NCBI GenBank assembly: GCA_023422005.1
Contig: JAEZSC010000076.1
Span: 1-64,000 of the forward strand
Source: Bacillota bacterium
GTDB taxonomy: Bacteria > Bacillota > Clostridia > Christensenellales > UMGS416
Direction of reading: 5' to 3'
DNA: 64,000 nt
This document shows, piece by piece, positions 19,250-28,789 of the stretch (its first letter is position 1; every line of letters begins with the position of its first letter). The translations under genes and the position numbers were made by a program. The notes beneath the pieces were generated by a model. The model saw nothing but the letters and a program-made list of their open reading frames with translations, was not told the DNA's origin and made no database searches.

Positions 19250-20269
19250 CTATTCGTGGGCGGCCTCGGCCATGGCCGCCAGGTTCTCCGGCGGCACGTT
19301 GGGCAGCAGCGCCTCATGGCTGGGGCTTACGACATAGTTGGGTCCGAACAGGTCTCGCAGCCTGCGCACCTCGTCCCGCACCTGCTGCGGCGTGCCGAAG
19401 GGCAGCAGGCGCTGGGTGTCCACGCCGCCGATGAAGACCAGCTTTCCGTTGTATTTGCGGGCAAGATTTTCGGCTTCCATGTTGCGGGCCAGCGCCTGTA
19501 TCGGGTGCAGCGCGTCCACGCCGGCGTCGATGAGCTGCGGGATGATGCGGTCGATGGCACCGCAGGAATGCAGCACCACCGGCAGACCGTGCCGCTTGGC
19601 CTGGTCGATCAGCCGTTTAAAATAGGGCAGCACAAAGCGCCCGAACAGCTCCGGCGAGATCAGCATGTCCAGCTGGCTGCCGAAGTCATTGCCGAAGAAG
19701 AAAGCGTCCATATGGGCGGCGGTGCGGCTGAACCACAGCTCGTTGGCCTGCAGGTAGAAATCCACGACGTGTTCTGTGACCGCCTGCACGACGTCCGGGT
19801 CGGTATACATCTTGATGAAGTAATTGTCCATGCCGAAGAAATCGGCCACGTGGTGGAAGAAGGGGCTCCACATGCCCGAGAGCACGGCGAAGCCCTGGGC
19901 CTCGCGCTCCCGCAGCGCGCTCTGCGCCTGGGTGAAGTCCAGGTATTTGACATCCGGCCAGTCGAAGCGCTCCACCTGCGCCACATCCTCACATTGCGCG
20001 AAGACGCCGCCTTGGTTCAGCGAGCGGCGCGTCTGCCCGGCGTCGGTGTCTATCATGGGTTTGCCCTGCGGGTGCTTCCAGCAGTCCCAAAATTCCGGCA
20101 TTGCCCACACCAGCGTGTCGCCAAGAGCCTTGGACAGGCCGAAATCGTCCTGCACGCCGAAATGGCTGCAGTACACCGGCAGGCTGTCGGGATGAGGGTT
20201 GCCGTGCCAGAAGCCGCTGCTGGCGCTGCGCCCCTGCAGGATGGAATGGAAGTGCTCTCTTGATGTCAT
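19250..20269 (-). CDS. URO-D-family protein (partial Zn motif)
   Basis: 339 residues, a second URO-D-superfamily barrel. It starts with MTSREHFHSILQGR, typical of these proteins, and contains LVLHSCG-like VVLHSCGAIDRIIP, the His-x-Cys motif used by MtaA/CmuA to bind zinc. The distal position, where those enzymes have a third Cys, reads SPSHEALLPNVPPENL, with His instead. It sits between the ABC permease genes and a more divergent URO-D protein. No corrinoid-binding protein or methyltransferase partner lies nearby. GGGAG precedes the start. Methyl or acyl transfer on the imported substrate is possible but unproven. Confidence 0.78.
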   Translation of the reverse strand: MTSREHFHSILQGRSASSGFWHGNPHPDSLPVYCSHFGVQDDFGLSKALGDTLVWAMPEFWDCWKHPQGKPMIDTDAGQTRRSLNQGGVFAQCEDVAQVERFDWPDVKYLDFTQAQSALREREAQGFAVLSGMWSPFFHHVADFFGMDNYFIKMYTDPDVVQAVTEHVVDFYLQANELWFSRTAAHMDAFFFGNDFGSQLDMLISPELFGRFVLPYFKRLIDQAKRHGLPVVLHSCGAIDRIIPQLIDAGVDALHPIQALARNMEAENLARKYNGKLVFIGGVDTQRLLPFGTPQQVRDEVRRLRDLFGPNYVVSPSHEALLPNVPPENLAAMAEAAHE

Positions 20270-20301
20270 AAGTGATTCTCCCTACTTTCCCGGCCGGGTG
20301 T

Positions 20302-21189
20302 TCAGCCTTTCACAGAGCCCAGCACCAGTCCGGTTACGAAGTATTTTTGCAGGAAGGGGTACACGGCCAGAATCGGGATCATGGACACGAACACCTTGGC
20401 CGCGTTGAAGTTCTTGCTGGCCAGATCCCTCATGCGCTGGAGCTCCTCGGGGCTCATGGTGCTGGTGTTGCGGATCTCCACAACCAACTGCTGCAGGTAG
20501 GACTGCAGCGGCAGGTTCCTCGAGTGGTTCATGTATATTATACCATCAAAGAATGCGTTCCAGTGGCCCACGATGCTGAAAAGCGTGACCGTGGCGATGG
20601 AAGGCACAGCCAGCGGTATGAAGATGCGCACCAGGATCGTCCAGGGGTTGGCGCCGTCGATGCGGGCAGCTTCCTCCAGTTCGTCGGGCAGGCCCTTGAA
20701 GTAGTTCATCAGGATGATCACGTTGAAGATGGGCACCGCTCCGGGCAGCACCAGCGCCCAGATCGTGTCCAGCATCTTTAAGTTGTTGATGAGCAGATAG
20801 CTGGGGATCAGCCCGCCGCCGAACAGCATCGAGAATGCCAGGTACCACATATACACGTTGCGCTGGGGGAACACGCGGGTGCTCTTGGACAGCGGATAGG
20901 CCATCAGGACGGTCAGCACCAGGTTGATGCCGCCGCCCAGCAGTACGCGGTACACCGAGTTGGCGAAGGAGCGGAAGAATTGCTGATCTTCCAGGATTGC
21001 GCGGTAAGCCGCCAGCGTGAAGTTGACCGGCCAGAAGGTGACCATGCCCGCCATGGCGGCGGCCTTGTCGGAAAAGGATATGGCGATGGTGTTCACGATG
21101 GGCAGCAGGCATACCGCCGTGAGCAAAACCAATATGGCGATGATGACGGCATGAATCGCCTTGGCCGATGCGCTCTTGTTCTCAATCAT
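20302..21189 (-). CDS. carbohydrate ABC transporter permease (LplC/MalG type)
   Basis: 295 residues with six predicted helices and the EAA-loop motif ELEEAARIDGANPWTILVRIFIPLAVP that docks the ATPase. The C-terminus ending in YFVTGLVLGSVKG is characteristic of LplC-like permeases. It pairs with the LplB-like permease whose stop is 10 bases upstream, and with the solute-binding lipoprotein. No ATPase gene is in the locus, so a shared MsmK-type ATPase elsewhere is expected. Start at 21189 because AAGGAG lies upstream; the longer start at 21222 would reach into the preceding gene. Confidence 0.92.
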   Translation of the reverse strand: MIENKSASAKAIHAVIIAILVLLTAVCLLPIVNTIAISFSDKAAAMAGMVTFWPVNFTLAAYRAILEDQQFFRSFANSVYRVLLGGGINLVLTVLMAYPLSKSTRVFPQRNVYMWYLAFSMLFGGGLIPSYLLINNLKMLDTIWALVLPGAVPIFNVIILMNYFKGLPDELEEAARIDGANPWTILVRIFIPLAVPSIATVTLFSIVGHWNAFFDGIIYMNHSRNLPLQSYLQQLVVEIRNTSTMSPEELQRMRDLASKNFNAAKVFVSMIPILAVYPFLQKYFVTGLVLGSVKG

Positions 21190-21199
21190 TGCGGTCTCC

Positions 21200-22138
21200 T
21201 TAAAAAATCCGGTATCCGGCAAAGCGGTTCGCCAGATAGTAAGACAGTACGATGAGCACGATGCTGACCATCGACTTGAGCAGGCCCACCGCTGTGCCCA
21301 GGCTGAATTGCATCTCCACCAGGCCCATGCGGTACACGTAGGTGTCGATGATGTCTCCGGTGCGGTAGACCAGCGGATTGTACATGTTGAACACCTGGTC
21401 GAAGCCAGCGTTTAGCACATGGCCCAGGCTCAGCGTGGTCATCAGCACGATCGTGGGCACAAGGCTGGGAAAGGTCACGTGCAGCAACTGCTTCCAGCGC
21501 CCGGCGCCGTCGATGGACGCGGCCTCATAGAGATTGGGGTCGATGGCGGTCAGCGCGGCCAGATAGATGATGGCGCCATAGCCGAACTCCTTCCACAGCT
21601 CCGTACCGATGAGGATGGGGCGGAACCATTTGTTGCTGGCCATGAACATGATCTTCTCCATACCCAGGCGCTCAAGCGTCGTGTTGATGATGCCATCCAG
21701 CGAGAACATGGAGACGAACATACCGCCCAGTATGACCCAGGACAGGAAGTGCGGCATATAGACAACCGTTTGCACGATCCGCTTGAAACGCTTGTTGGTT
21801 ACTTCGTTGAGCAGCAGCGCGAAGATCACCGGCACGACGATGCCCAGCAGGATCTTGCTTATGGCGATGATGACGGTGTTGGATAGCACCTGCATGCTGT
21901 CGGGGATCAGAAACATGTAGGCGAAGTTGGCCAGGCCCACCCATTTAGAGCCCAGTATGCCCTTGGCAGGCACATAGTTCTGGAAGGCGATGACCAGGCC
22001 GAACAGCGGAATGGTGGCAAAGATGAACAGCAGCACCACGCCCGGCAGCATCATGATGTTATAGCTAAGAATATCGAAATTTTTTCGTGAGGCGGGGCGT
22101 TTTTTCCGGGAAGGCTCTACCTTGCTCTTGGCTAACAT
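21200..22138 (-). CDS. carbohydrate ABC transporter permease (LplB type)
   Basis: 312 residues. A basic N-terminus precedes six predicted helices, and the EAA loop reads LYEAASIDGAGRWKQLLHVTFP. The phrases VVYMPHFLSWVILGGMFVS and YRMGLVEMQFSLGTAVGLLKS are hallmarks of LplB permeases, which import oligosaccharides or related glycosides. AAGGAC precedes the start. A 15-bp hairpin lies between it and the upstream solute-binding gene, which likely favours high expression of the binding protein relative to the permeases. Confidence 0.92.
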   Translation of the reverse strand: MLAKSKVEPSRKKRPASRKNFDILSYNIMMLPGVVLLFIFATIPLFGLVIAFQNYVPAKGILGSKWVGLANFAYMFLIPDSMQVLSNTVIIAISKILLGIVVPVIFALLLNEVTNKRFKRIVQTVVYMPHFLSWVILGGMFVSMFSLDGIINTTLERLGMEKIMFMASNKWFRPILIGTELWKEFGYGAIIYLAALTAIDPNLYEAASIDGAGRWKQLLHVTFPSLVPTIVLMTTLSLGHVLNAGFDQVFNMYNPLVYRTGDIIDTYVYRMGLVEMQFSLGTAVGLLKSMVSIVLIVLSYYLANRFAGYRIF

Positions 22139-22169
22139 GGGAAGTCCTTTCGGCGGCTTGGGTTGGAAA

Positions 22170-22203
22170 CATCAGATCTGCCGCCGAAGCGGCAGATCTG
22201 ATG
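22170..22203. terminator. intercistronic hairpin between SBP and permease
   Basis: A perfect 15-bp stem, CATCAGATCTGCCGC with its complement, closes on the loop CGAA. No T-run follows on the transcribed strand. It most likely protects the upstream SBP message or partly attenuates read-through to the permease genes. Confidence 0.75.
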
Positions 22204-22226
22204 CATGCGTGAACAAAAAGTGTGAT

Positions 22227-23927
22227 TTACTTGCCAGCCGTGATTTCGTCCAGGATCTCCTGGCCGCCGGCGGCGTTCCACTGGGTCACGAAGGTGTCAA
22301 AGGCTTCGATGGGCTTCTCACCCATGATGATCTGCAGGATGGTCTCGGTTTCCATCTTCTTGAGGTTGGACCACTTGGTTTCCATGGCGGGCGTGGTGCC
22401 GAAGAACGCCGTGGTCACGAACTCCACATTGCTGTCGCCGGCGGCCTTTGGGCCCATGGTGCGGGCGATGTCCAGCATGAAGTTGTTGACGTCCTTCTTG
22501 GGGTCTTTGCGATTGGCCATGATCTGCGGAACTTCACCGGCGAACATCTGATACTTCAGCTTGCTGGTGTCGCCGCCGGCGGCAATGGCGTTCTCGATGT
22601 CGGCGACGCCGCGCACGACGATGTCAGGATAGTTGATTTCGATGGCGATGGGCATGTAGCCCCAGCTCAGGCCGGCGTTGTTCTTCTGCCAGTCGGCGTA
22701 GGCGGCCGCGCCGTCGCCGTTGCCGCGCAGCACGTCATAGCTGCCGTTGAGGGCCTTGACGATGGCTTCGGGGTGCTCATAGCCCTTGCGGACGATCAGG
22801 ATGGCCTGCAGAGGGTCATTGGTGGGCGTGGTCAGCTTGCCCTGGGCGTTCACAGGGGCGGACAGAGCAATCCATTCGGCCTCGGGGTGGTTGGTGATGG
22901 AGTTGACCACACCGCCGGCCGGCCACCAGACGCTAAAGAACATGCCCAGCTTGCCGGCGGCCAGCAGAGCGTCGCGGTCCTCGCCCTTGCGGATGGCGAA
23001 CTCCTTATCCAGAATGCCCTGGCTGTAAGCGTCACGCAGCTTGGCCAGCGCGTCCTTCATCTGGGGCTGCACCGAGCCATAGGCGACCTTGCCGTCCACG
23101 GTGATCCAGGAACCGGGATAGGCGCCGAAGGCGTTGAACATCGTGTCCAGACCGCCCCAGGTGTTGTAGCCCAGGTAAACGGTGTCGGGGCCGGTCAGGC
23201 CCACGGTGGCGCCCTTGCCGTTTTGGCCGGGGTCCTGTTCAATGAAGGCCTTGGCGACGTTCAGTACATCGTCCACGGTCTTGGGCTCCTGCAGGCCCAG
23301 CTTGTCCAGCCAGTCCTTGCGGATCCACAGCACATTGTGGCAGTGGGTAAGGCTGGGGGAGGGAATGCCCATGAGCTTGCCGTCCACGGTCACTTCCTTG
23401 AACAGCGCCTCGCCGTTCACGTCCAGCTGTTCCTTGAGGAACGGGGAGATGCACTTGTCATAGGCTTCTGTCATGTCCGCCACCAGGCCGTTGTCCAGCA
23501 GTTGCTTGAACACCTTGCGGTTGACGACCATGATGTCGGGGATCTCACCGGCTGCGATGGACAGGGAGACCTTCTGGTCATAGTTGGCGGGGTCCACTTC
23601 CCACGCCACCTTGGTCTCGATGTTGAACTTTTCCTTGACGTAGTCCACAAAGGGGTTCTTTTCATAGGTGATGTCGTTTTCGCTGGTCGCCTTGCTGACG
23701 CCCTTGGTGAAGGTCACGGTTTCCGCGTAGGGGGTGTAGGGATCCCACACCGCGTCGGCGGCTGCTGTCTGGGATGGCGGCGCCACGCTCTCCTGCGGAG
23801 CGCTGGCTTCCGGGCTCGGGGTCGCTTGGGCAGAGGCCGGTGCCGATGCGGCGGGTGTGCCGGCGCAACCCGTAAGGGCTGCAACGGTCATCACTGCGAT
23901 CAACAGGGCCAACCACTTGCTTTTCAT
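22227..23927 (-). CDS. extracellular solute-binding lipoprotein (LplA-like)
   Basis: 566 residues. The signal peptide MKSKWLALLIAVMTVAALTG ends in lipobox LTGC with Cys21 as the lipid anchor. An Ala/Pro/Ser linker (about 22-55) precedes the large type-1 binding fold, which contains IPDIMVVNR and KLMGIPSPSLTHCHNVLWIR. The length matches LplA-type binding proteins, which are longer than maltose-binding proteins. It would capture an oligosaccharide or glycoside at the membrane and hand it to the two permeases downstream. The divergent-side YesN-YesM pair about 2 kb away is the likely inducer-sensing system. Confidence 0.93.
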   Translation of the reverse strand: MKSKWLALLIAVMTVAALTGCAGTPAASAPASAQATPSPEASAPQESVAPPSQTAAADAVWDPYTPYAETVTFTKGVSKATSENDITYEKNPFVDYVKEKFNIETKVAWEVDPANYDQKVSLSIAAGEIPDIMVVNRKVFKQLLDNGLVADMTEAYDKCISPFLKEQLDVNGEALFKEVTVDGKLMGIPSPSLTHCHNVLWIRKDWLDKLGLQEPKTVDDVLNVAKAFIEQDPGQNGKGATVGLTGPDTVYLGYNTWGGLDTMFNAFGAYPGSWITVDGKVAYGSVQPQMKDALAKLRDAYSQGILDKEFAIRKGEDRDALLAAGKLGMFFSVWWPAGGVVNSITNHPEAEWIALSAPVNAQGKLTTPTNDPLQAILIVRKGYEHPEAIVKALNGSYDVLRGNGDGAAAYADWQKNNAGLSWGYMPIAIEINYPDIVVRGVADIENAIAAGGDTSKLKYQMFAGEVPQIMANRKDPKKDVNNFMLDIARTMGPKAAGDSNVEFVTTAFFGTTPAMETKWSNLKKMETETILQIIMGEKPIEAFDTFVTQWNAAGGQEILDEITAGK

Positions 23928-24074
23928 TACAGATCCTCCTTTTTCTTCGTTGCCTTTGCCATTTAAGCAAATTGCATAGTAAAAGCATATAATCTTAGGC
24001 TAATTGTGGAAATAATAAAAAACTCAGAATTGTGACAGTTATTTCATCTCTCTAAACTCATGCTTCTCGCGCTG

Positions 24075-26003
24075 TCATACCGGCCGTATCACGAAGCGGA
24101 AGCGGGCGTCCTGATCATACCACAGCGGGAAGTTCGTGTTCCAAAAGTTGTTATACAGATTGAAGTACACACCGTTGGACGCGTCGCCGTCGCCATCGCC
24201 GAAGGCCCACAGCGCCGGCTCGCCGATGTTCACCAGCGCCGTGTCCAGCGTCTCCAGCGTCAGCTCATCATAATGCAGGCCGAAGTCGGTCGCGTGCATC
24301 TTGATGTTGCCATGCCGGACCACGCGCGCCGGATCGATCCATTCGCCCAGCTTGCTGACCCGGCAGCCGGTGGCCACGGGGTTCATGCCCAGCCACAGCG
24401 CCTCTGACACGCGGCTGGCGGGCTTGCCCCACCACGCGAAATCCAGCAGCACGGCTTCACCCTGGGGCCGCACCCGCAGCATCAGGCGCTGGGGGCAGCC
24501 GTACAGCCGCGTCGCGTCGGCGCGCACCTCCAGCAGGGCGATGGCCTCCTGGTCGTTGGCATACAGCTCCTGGAGCTGGGCTCCGCAGCTTTGATAGCGG
24601 TCTATGGCTTTCTCCGACCCCAGCTTGTTAAAATCATCAAAGGCCAAATCCCGCAGCTCGGGGTAATATGTCAGGTCCATGTAGCGCCGGCAGAACTCGT
24701 CGGTCTGCTCGCGGGAATAGGCTTCATAGCGGAATGCGCCCAGGCGATGGCTGGCGTCGGCAGCGTGGAAAGCGCCTCTGGAGAGCGTGGTGAGCGCGCC
24801 GTCGCCGTCAAAGCCGATGCTCCAGCCGCCGATGCTCAGCACGGCCTGCGTGTCCTGCACGCGGCGGTATCCGGTTGTATCCGGCATGGGCACGCTGCAT
24901 TCGCCGATGGCGCGCTGCGCCTGGTCCCGCGGTTCGCCGTGCAGTGCGTCCACTGCCTGGTCGATGTAGCCTCGCTGCTCCTGCCAGGATTCTTCCAGCA
25001 ACTGATAGCCCGGCGTGGGCCGGACCTTCTCAAATTCTGTGCGTACATAATGGTCATGGTCGCGCAGCCGAGACTTGTAATCCAGCCCCCAGGTGTGCTC
25101 GGCAATGCTCAGCAGCGGCAACTCCACAGCCTCTTTTTGGGGCGCCTGCCACTGGCGGCGCAGGCGCAGCAGCGCCCGGTATTGGCTCACCTTGCCCGGG
25201 TCCGTGGCCACGCCGTGTATCCAGGAATCACCGATCTCGTCGGTGACAACGGGCAGGCTGTCACGGATGCGCCGGATGGCCGGCACGATGTCGTTGAGGG
25301 TGCCGGCGCGCAGCACGGCCTGCGGGTGCTCTTGGCGCATCTGCTCATACATCTGGCGGATGGGCTGCGCCGACTGGGGGCCGTTGTTGTCGCCGGTGTG
25401 GGCAAAGCAGATGGCCAGGCCCGTGCCGGGGATCTCGGTGTAGCGCCCATAGCCAAAGTTGTACATCATGACGATCTCTTCGCCGCCGGGGGCGCGCCAC
25501 CGGAACAGCGGCGGTACCTTGGGAGATACCGAGACCGGGTTCACGCCAATGTGAAGAAATTCGATGCCCGCGCGGGCCAGCAGCGGCACGATGGCCCTGG
25601 TGTGGCCGGGCACATCGGTGAGCTTGGCGGCCACGGTGTGCTTGCCAAAACGCTGGTCCAGCCCTTGAGAGATGCTCAGGCCATACTCGAAGAGTTCCCG
25701 GTCCATAAGCTCCGTGTGGGTCGTGAAGGGCAGCCCATGCCAGGCGATGTCCCCGGCCTCAATGGCGCGCTCCATCTCGCGCCGGCCTTCGGGTTCGGCG
25801 CTGCGCAAGTATTCGTCCACGAGCCACGAGCCCGTGGTCCAGATAAAGCGCTCCTGGCCCTCCTCCCGCAACTCCCGCGCCAGCTTCATGGCCTGGGGGA
25901 TATAGGATTGGATGTAGCGCTCCCGCACGTTCTTCGCAAAGTCCGTATAGCCGATGTCCAGATGGGTTTTGAACAGGAAAAGGATCTCTTTGATGGTACT
26001 CAC
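24075..26003 (-). CDS. DUF5054 / GH38-like glycosidase
   Basis: About 642 residues, cytoplasmic. The N-terminal domain shows metal-site features of GH38 alpha-mannosidases: FKTHLDIGYTD (His14 and Asp16) and KLTDVPGHTRAIVPLLARAG, where Asp130 aligns with the catalytic Asp region. The rest fits DUF5054 proteins, predicted glycosidases without a proven substrate. I favour a GTG start at 26003 because GGGGAACGCA lies just before it; an ATG at 26042 in frame would add 13 residues without a ribosome site. It is divergent from yesN and upstream of the SBP operon, so it likely acts on the imported sugar. Confidence 0.78.
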   Translation of the reverse strand: MSTIKEILFLFKTHLDIGYTDFAKNVRERYIQSYIPQAMKLARELREEGQERFIWTTGSWLVDEYLRSAEPEGRREMERAIEAGDIAWHGLPFTTHTELMDRELFEYGLSISQGLDQRFGKHTVAAKLTDVPGHTRAIVPLLARAGIEFLHIGVNPVSVSPKVPPLFRWRAPGGEEIVMMYNFGYGRYTEIPGTGLAICFAHTGDNNGPQSAQPIRQMYEQMRQEHPQAVLRAGTLNDIVPAIRRIRDSLPVVTDEIGDSWIHGVATDPGKVSQYRALLRLRRQWQAPQKEAVELPLLSIAEHTWGLDYKSRLRDHDHYVRTEFEKVRPTPGYQLLEESWQEQRGYIDQAVDALHGEPRDQAQRAIGECSVPMPDTTGYRRVQDTQAVLSIGGWSIGFDGDGALTTLSRGAFHAADASHRLGAFRYEAYSREQTDEFCRRYMDLTYYPELRDLAFDDFNKLGSEKAIDRYQSCGAQLQELYANDQEAIALLEVRADATRLYGCPQRLMLRVRPQGEAVLLDFAWWGKPASRVSEALWLGMNPVATGCRVSKLGEWIDPARVVRHGNIKMHATDFGLHYDELTLETLDTALVNIGEPALWAFGDGDGDASNGVYFNLYNNFWNTNFPLWYDQDARFRFVIRPV

Positions 26004-26215
26004 TGCGTTCCCCTTTCGGTATATAATGAGTGTGCTATCCAAGCGGTATCATTATAATCAGGCGTGCCTCTTGCCCATATCATAAAAAATTCAGAAATAT
26101 ATAACATAAACGTGAAATATATCAAATGCCCGGCCGGTGTAAAATTGTATATAATAGTCGAAAGAACCCGCTGGGGCAGCGGCGAAGTGCCCGTGTGATC
26201 GCAAAGGAGGGAAGA

Positions 26216-26995
26216 ATGGTTCAGGTTGTCGTCGTTGACGACGAAGAAATTGAGCGCAATGGGCTGGAATTCCTGCTGCAGCGTTGCGAGCACCCGATGC
26301 AGATCCATAAAATGTGCAACGGCAGCGAGGCGCTGGAGTTTCTTCGGCGGCGGCGAGCAGATCTCGTCATCACCGACATCAAGATGCCTTTTATGGATGG
26401 TCTGGCGCTGTGCCGTGAAGCGAGAGCCCTCTATCCGGACATCCATCTGTTGATTTCTTCCGGCTACGGCGAGTTTGAGTTCGCTCAGCAGGCAATACAG
26501 GCCAAGGTGGACGATTACATCCTCAAGCCCGTGATCGTGGATCACTTCTATCGCACCGTCGAGGGCATCATCAGCTCGCTGCAGGAGGACCAGGCCAAAC
26601 AGCGCAGGAGCATCCCCCGGCAGCAGGAGGCCGCGCTGCCCGAAGACGAGCAGGACACCGCCCGCAAGAAGGCCATTCAACTGGCCATGCAGCTGATCCG
26701 AGAAAACTACCACCGGGACATTAGCCTGGAGTGGATTGCCCAGCAGATTTATTTGTCTCCTGGGTACTTGAGCGGCCTGTTTCACAAGGAGACCGGTCAC
26801 AGCGTAATACAATACATCACGCTGTGCCGCATGGAGAAAGCCAGAGAGTATCTGACACAAACCAACATGAAGATTGTGGACATCGCCCGGCGCGTAGGTT
26901 ACAGCAACTCCTCGTACTTCTGCCTGCAGTTCCGCAAGTATTACGGCGTGACCGCTGTGCAGATGCGCGAAGGAAAGGACGCCGACGTCGGATGA
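26216..26995 (+). CDS. YesN-like response regulator (REC + AraC HTH)
   Basis: 259 residues. The receiver domain (1-120) has VVVDDEE and the phospho-acceptor Asp54 in VITDIKMPFMDG, with the conserved Lys in DDYILKPV. The C-terminal AraC domain (about 155-255) has two helix-turn-helix motifs, LEWIAQQIYLSPGYLSGLFH and VDIARRVGYSNSSYFCLQFR. AAAGGAGGG precedes the ATG. It overlaps the sensor kinase gene by four bases. Together they should switch on the divergent DUF5054 gene and the SBP operon when the sugar is sensed. Confidence 0.95.
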   Translation: MVQVVVVDDEEIERNGLEFLLQRCEHPMQIHKMCNGSEALEFLRRRRADLVITDIKMPFMDGLALCREARALYPDIHLLISSGYGEFEFAQQAIQAKVDDYILKPVIVDHFYRTVEGIISSLQEDQAKQRRSIPRQQEAALPEDEQDTARKKAIQLAMQLIRENYHRDISLEWIAQQIYLSPGYLSGLFHKETGHSVIQYITLCRMEKAREYLTQTNMKIVDIARRVGYSNSSYFCLQFRKYYGVTAVQMREGKDADVG

Positions 26996-28695
26996 AAAGG
27001 TGGGGCCGCTTCTTCCACAATCTGCGCTTCAAACAGAAGCTGCTGCTGTCCTACTCCATCGTCGCGCTGATCCCGCTGATCTCATGGAGCCTTTACTCCT
27101 ACCAGCAGACCAACGCGTCGCTGCGGGTGCAGACGGGCATACGCTTCCAGGAGATTATCGGAAACGCCAGGGACAACCTGCAAAGCCGGGTCCGCAAGAT
27201 TGAAAACGCCTTTGCGCTGATCGCCCGGGACCCTTCCATCGGTCAGATCATCAACAACCAATATCAAAGCAGCTACCGCAAGTATTACGACGTCACCCAG
27301 AAGTTCGACCCCATGGCCAACACGCTGCTGGGCTTGAACCCTGAGGTGGAATCCATCGATATCTACACGACCGGCAGCATCAAGTCGGCGCGGATGAACT
27401 TTTTGGACCTGGAGGAGGCGCTGCGAACAAAGGAGCGCCTGCGGCAGCTCAACAACACCGACATGACGTGGTTTCTGGACGGCGGCACGCTGACCTTGGC
27501 ACAGAAGGTGTACAGCATCGACGACCCCCGCAAATACGCGATCCTCGCCCTGAAGGTCAAGTATGACGCTTTTTTCTCGGAAGCCGTTCCGGGCAATCTG
27601 GACAATTATGGCATCCTCGTCGAGGACGCTTCCGGCCAGATCCTCTTCCGGGAGGACGGCATGCACAACCGGCCCGATCTGGGGCAATTGAGCCTGGAGG
27701 AAATCCGCGCCCTATGCAACAGAACCGAGGACATGCTGCTGGAGAGCCAGAGCATTGCTCCGCCGGGCTGGACCATACACATGTACATGGACATCAACGC
27801 CATTCTGGTGTCGCCTAAGTCCGCCGTCTATTCCACGGCGATCATCATAGGGGTCTCGCTGCTGCTGATCCTGGTCGTCATCGTTCTGTTCTCCAAGACC
27901 TTCATCAAGCGCATCAGCGCGCTGAACACATCGCTGGCCAGCGTGGTCAGCAGCCGGTTCACCGTGGACATCTCTTCGGATTACCGCGACGAGATCGGGG
28001 AAATCACCAACAGCGTGGGCGCCATGGTCCAGGAGACCCGCGAGCTGATCCACGAGGTGTATGAGAGCCGTCTGCTGTTGCGCGAGGCCGAGATCAAGGC
28101 GCTGCAATCCCAGATCAACCCGCACTTCCTCTATAACACGTTGTCGGCCATTAACTGGCAGGCCATCAAGAGCGGGGACATGGGCATCTCCAACATCATC
28201 ACGACGCTGTCCACGTTCTACCGCACGATCCTCAACAAGAACAACAACGTGACGACGGTGCGCGCGGAGCTGGAGAACACCACCGCCTATCTGACGATCC
28301 AGCGCAACATCCACAGCAATTCCTTCGACTACTCATTCGATGTGGACGAAGCCGTGCTGGATTACAACATGCCCAACATCATTCTGCAGCCCATCGTGGA
28401 GAACGCCATTGAGCACGGCATCGACTGCAAGAACGACGGCGAGCGCGGCACGATCACCATTCGCGTGCGCGCCAGCGGCAACGACATCGTATTTGATGTG
28501 ATCGACAACGGCATGGGCATGAGCGAGGAGAACATCCGCGACGTGCTGGTAAACAGCAAAAAGGGATATGGCGTCAAGAACGTCAACGAACGCCTGCAGC
28601 TGTTCTTCGATAAGGACTACGGCTTGACGCTGCAGCGTGTGCAGCCCCACGGCACCCGGGCGACGATCCGCATCCCTAAGTATATTCACGTATAG
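26992..28695 (+). CDS. YesM-like sensor histidine kinase
   Basis: 567 residues. Helix 1 (about 15-38) and helix 2 (about 278-300) flank an extracellular Cache-like sensor domain. A HAMP region follows, then the His_kinase motif LQSQINPHFLYNTL with His378 and an ATPase domain with VENAIEHGID and DNGMGMS. It senses an external sugar or the loaded binding protein and phosphorylates the overlapping YesN. Start at 26992 by the ATGA overlap; GAAGGAAAGG lies upstream. The GH172-like gene follows after about 90 bases in the same direction. Confidence 0.94.
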   Translation: MKRWGRFFHNLRFKQKLLLSYSIVALIPLISWSLYSYQQTNASLRVQTGIRFQEIIGNARDNLQSRVRKIENAFALIARDPSIGQIINNQYQSSYRKYYDVTQKFDPMANTLLGLNPEVESIDIYTTGSIKSARMNFLDLEEALRTKERLRQLNNTDMTWFLDGGTLTLAQKVYSIDDPRKYAILALKVKYDAFFSEAVPGNLDNYGILVEDASGQILFREDGMHNRPDLGQLSLEEIRALCNRTEDMLLESQSIAPPGWTIHMYMDINAILVSPKSAVYSTAIIIGVSLLLILVVIVLFSKTFIKRISALNTSLASVVSSRFTVDISSDYRDEIGEITNSVGAMVQETRELIHEVYESRLLLREAEIKALQSQINPHFLYNTLSAINWQAIKSGDMGISNIITTLSTFYRTILNKNNNVTTVRAELENTTAYLTIQRNIHSNSFDYSFDVDEAVLDYNMPNIILQPIVENAIEHGIDCKNDGERGTITIRVRASGNDIVFDVIDNGMGMSEENIRDVLVNSKKGYGVKNVNERLQLFFDKDYGLTLQRVQPHGTRATIRIPKYIHV

Positions 28696-28789
28696 TACGG
28701 ATTCTTTTTACATGTTTCTGAGATATTTGTGATTGCGACCCGCGGCAGCCGGGCTCAGAATGGTACCATCCCCGACTGTGAGGTTTCCG

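Noticed and set aside
18084..20269. Heme biosynthesis by the URO-D-like genes
   Set aside because: No other heme gene is nearby, the genes trail a sugar importer, and their motifs match the wider URO-D/methyltransferase superfamily rather than HemE.
22122..23966. A 614-codon open frame on the + strand
   Set aside because: It mirrors the solute-binding lipoprotein gene, which has a signal peptide, a lipobox and a ribosome site. The antisense protein is low in domain signal and rich in His, Val and Gly.
24002..24034. AATTGTG repeated 26 bases apart upstream of the locus 1 SBP gene, as an operator
   Set aside because: The spacing is 2.5 helical turns and does not match the 20-22-base pattern at the other AraC-linked sites; the region is AT-rich, so chance is likely.
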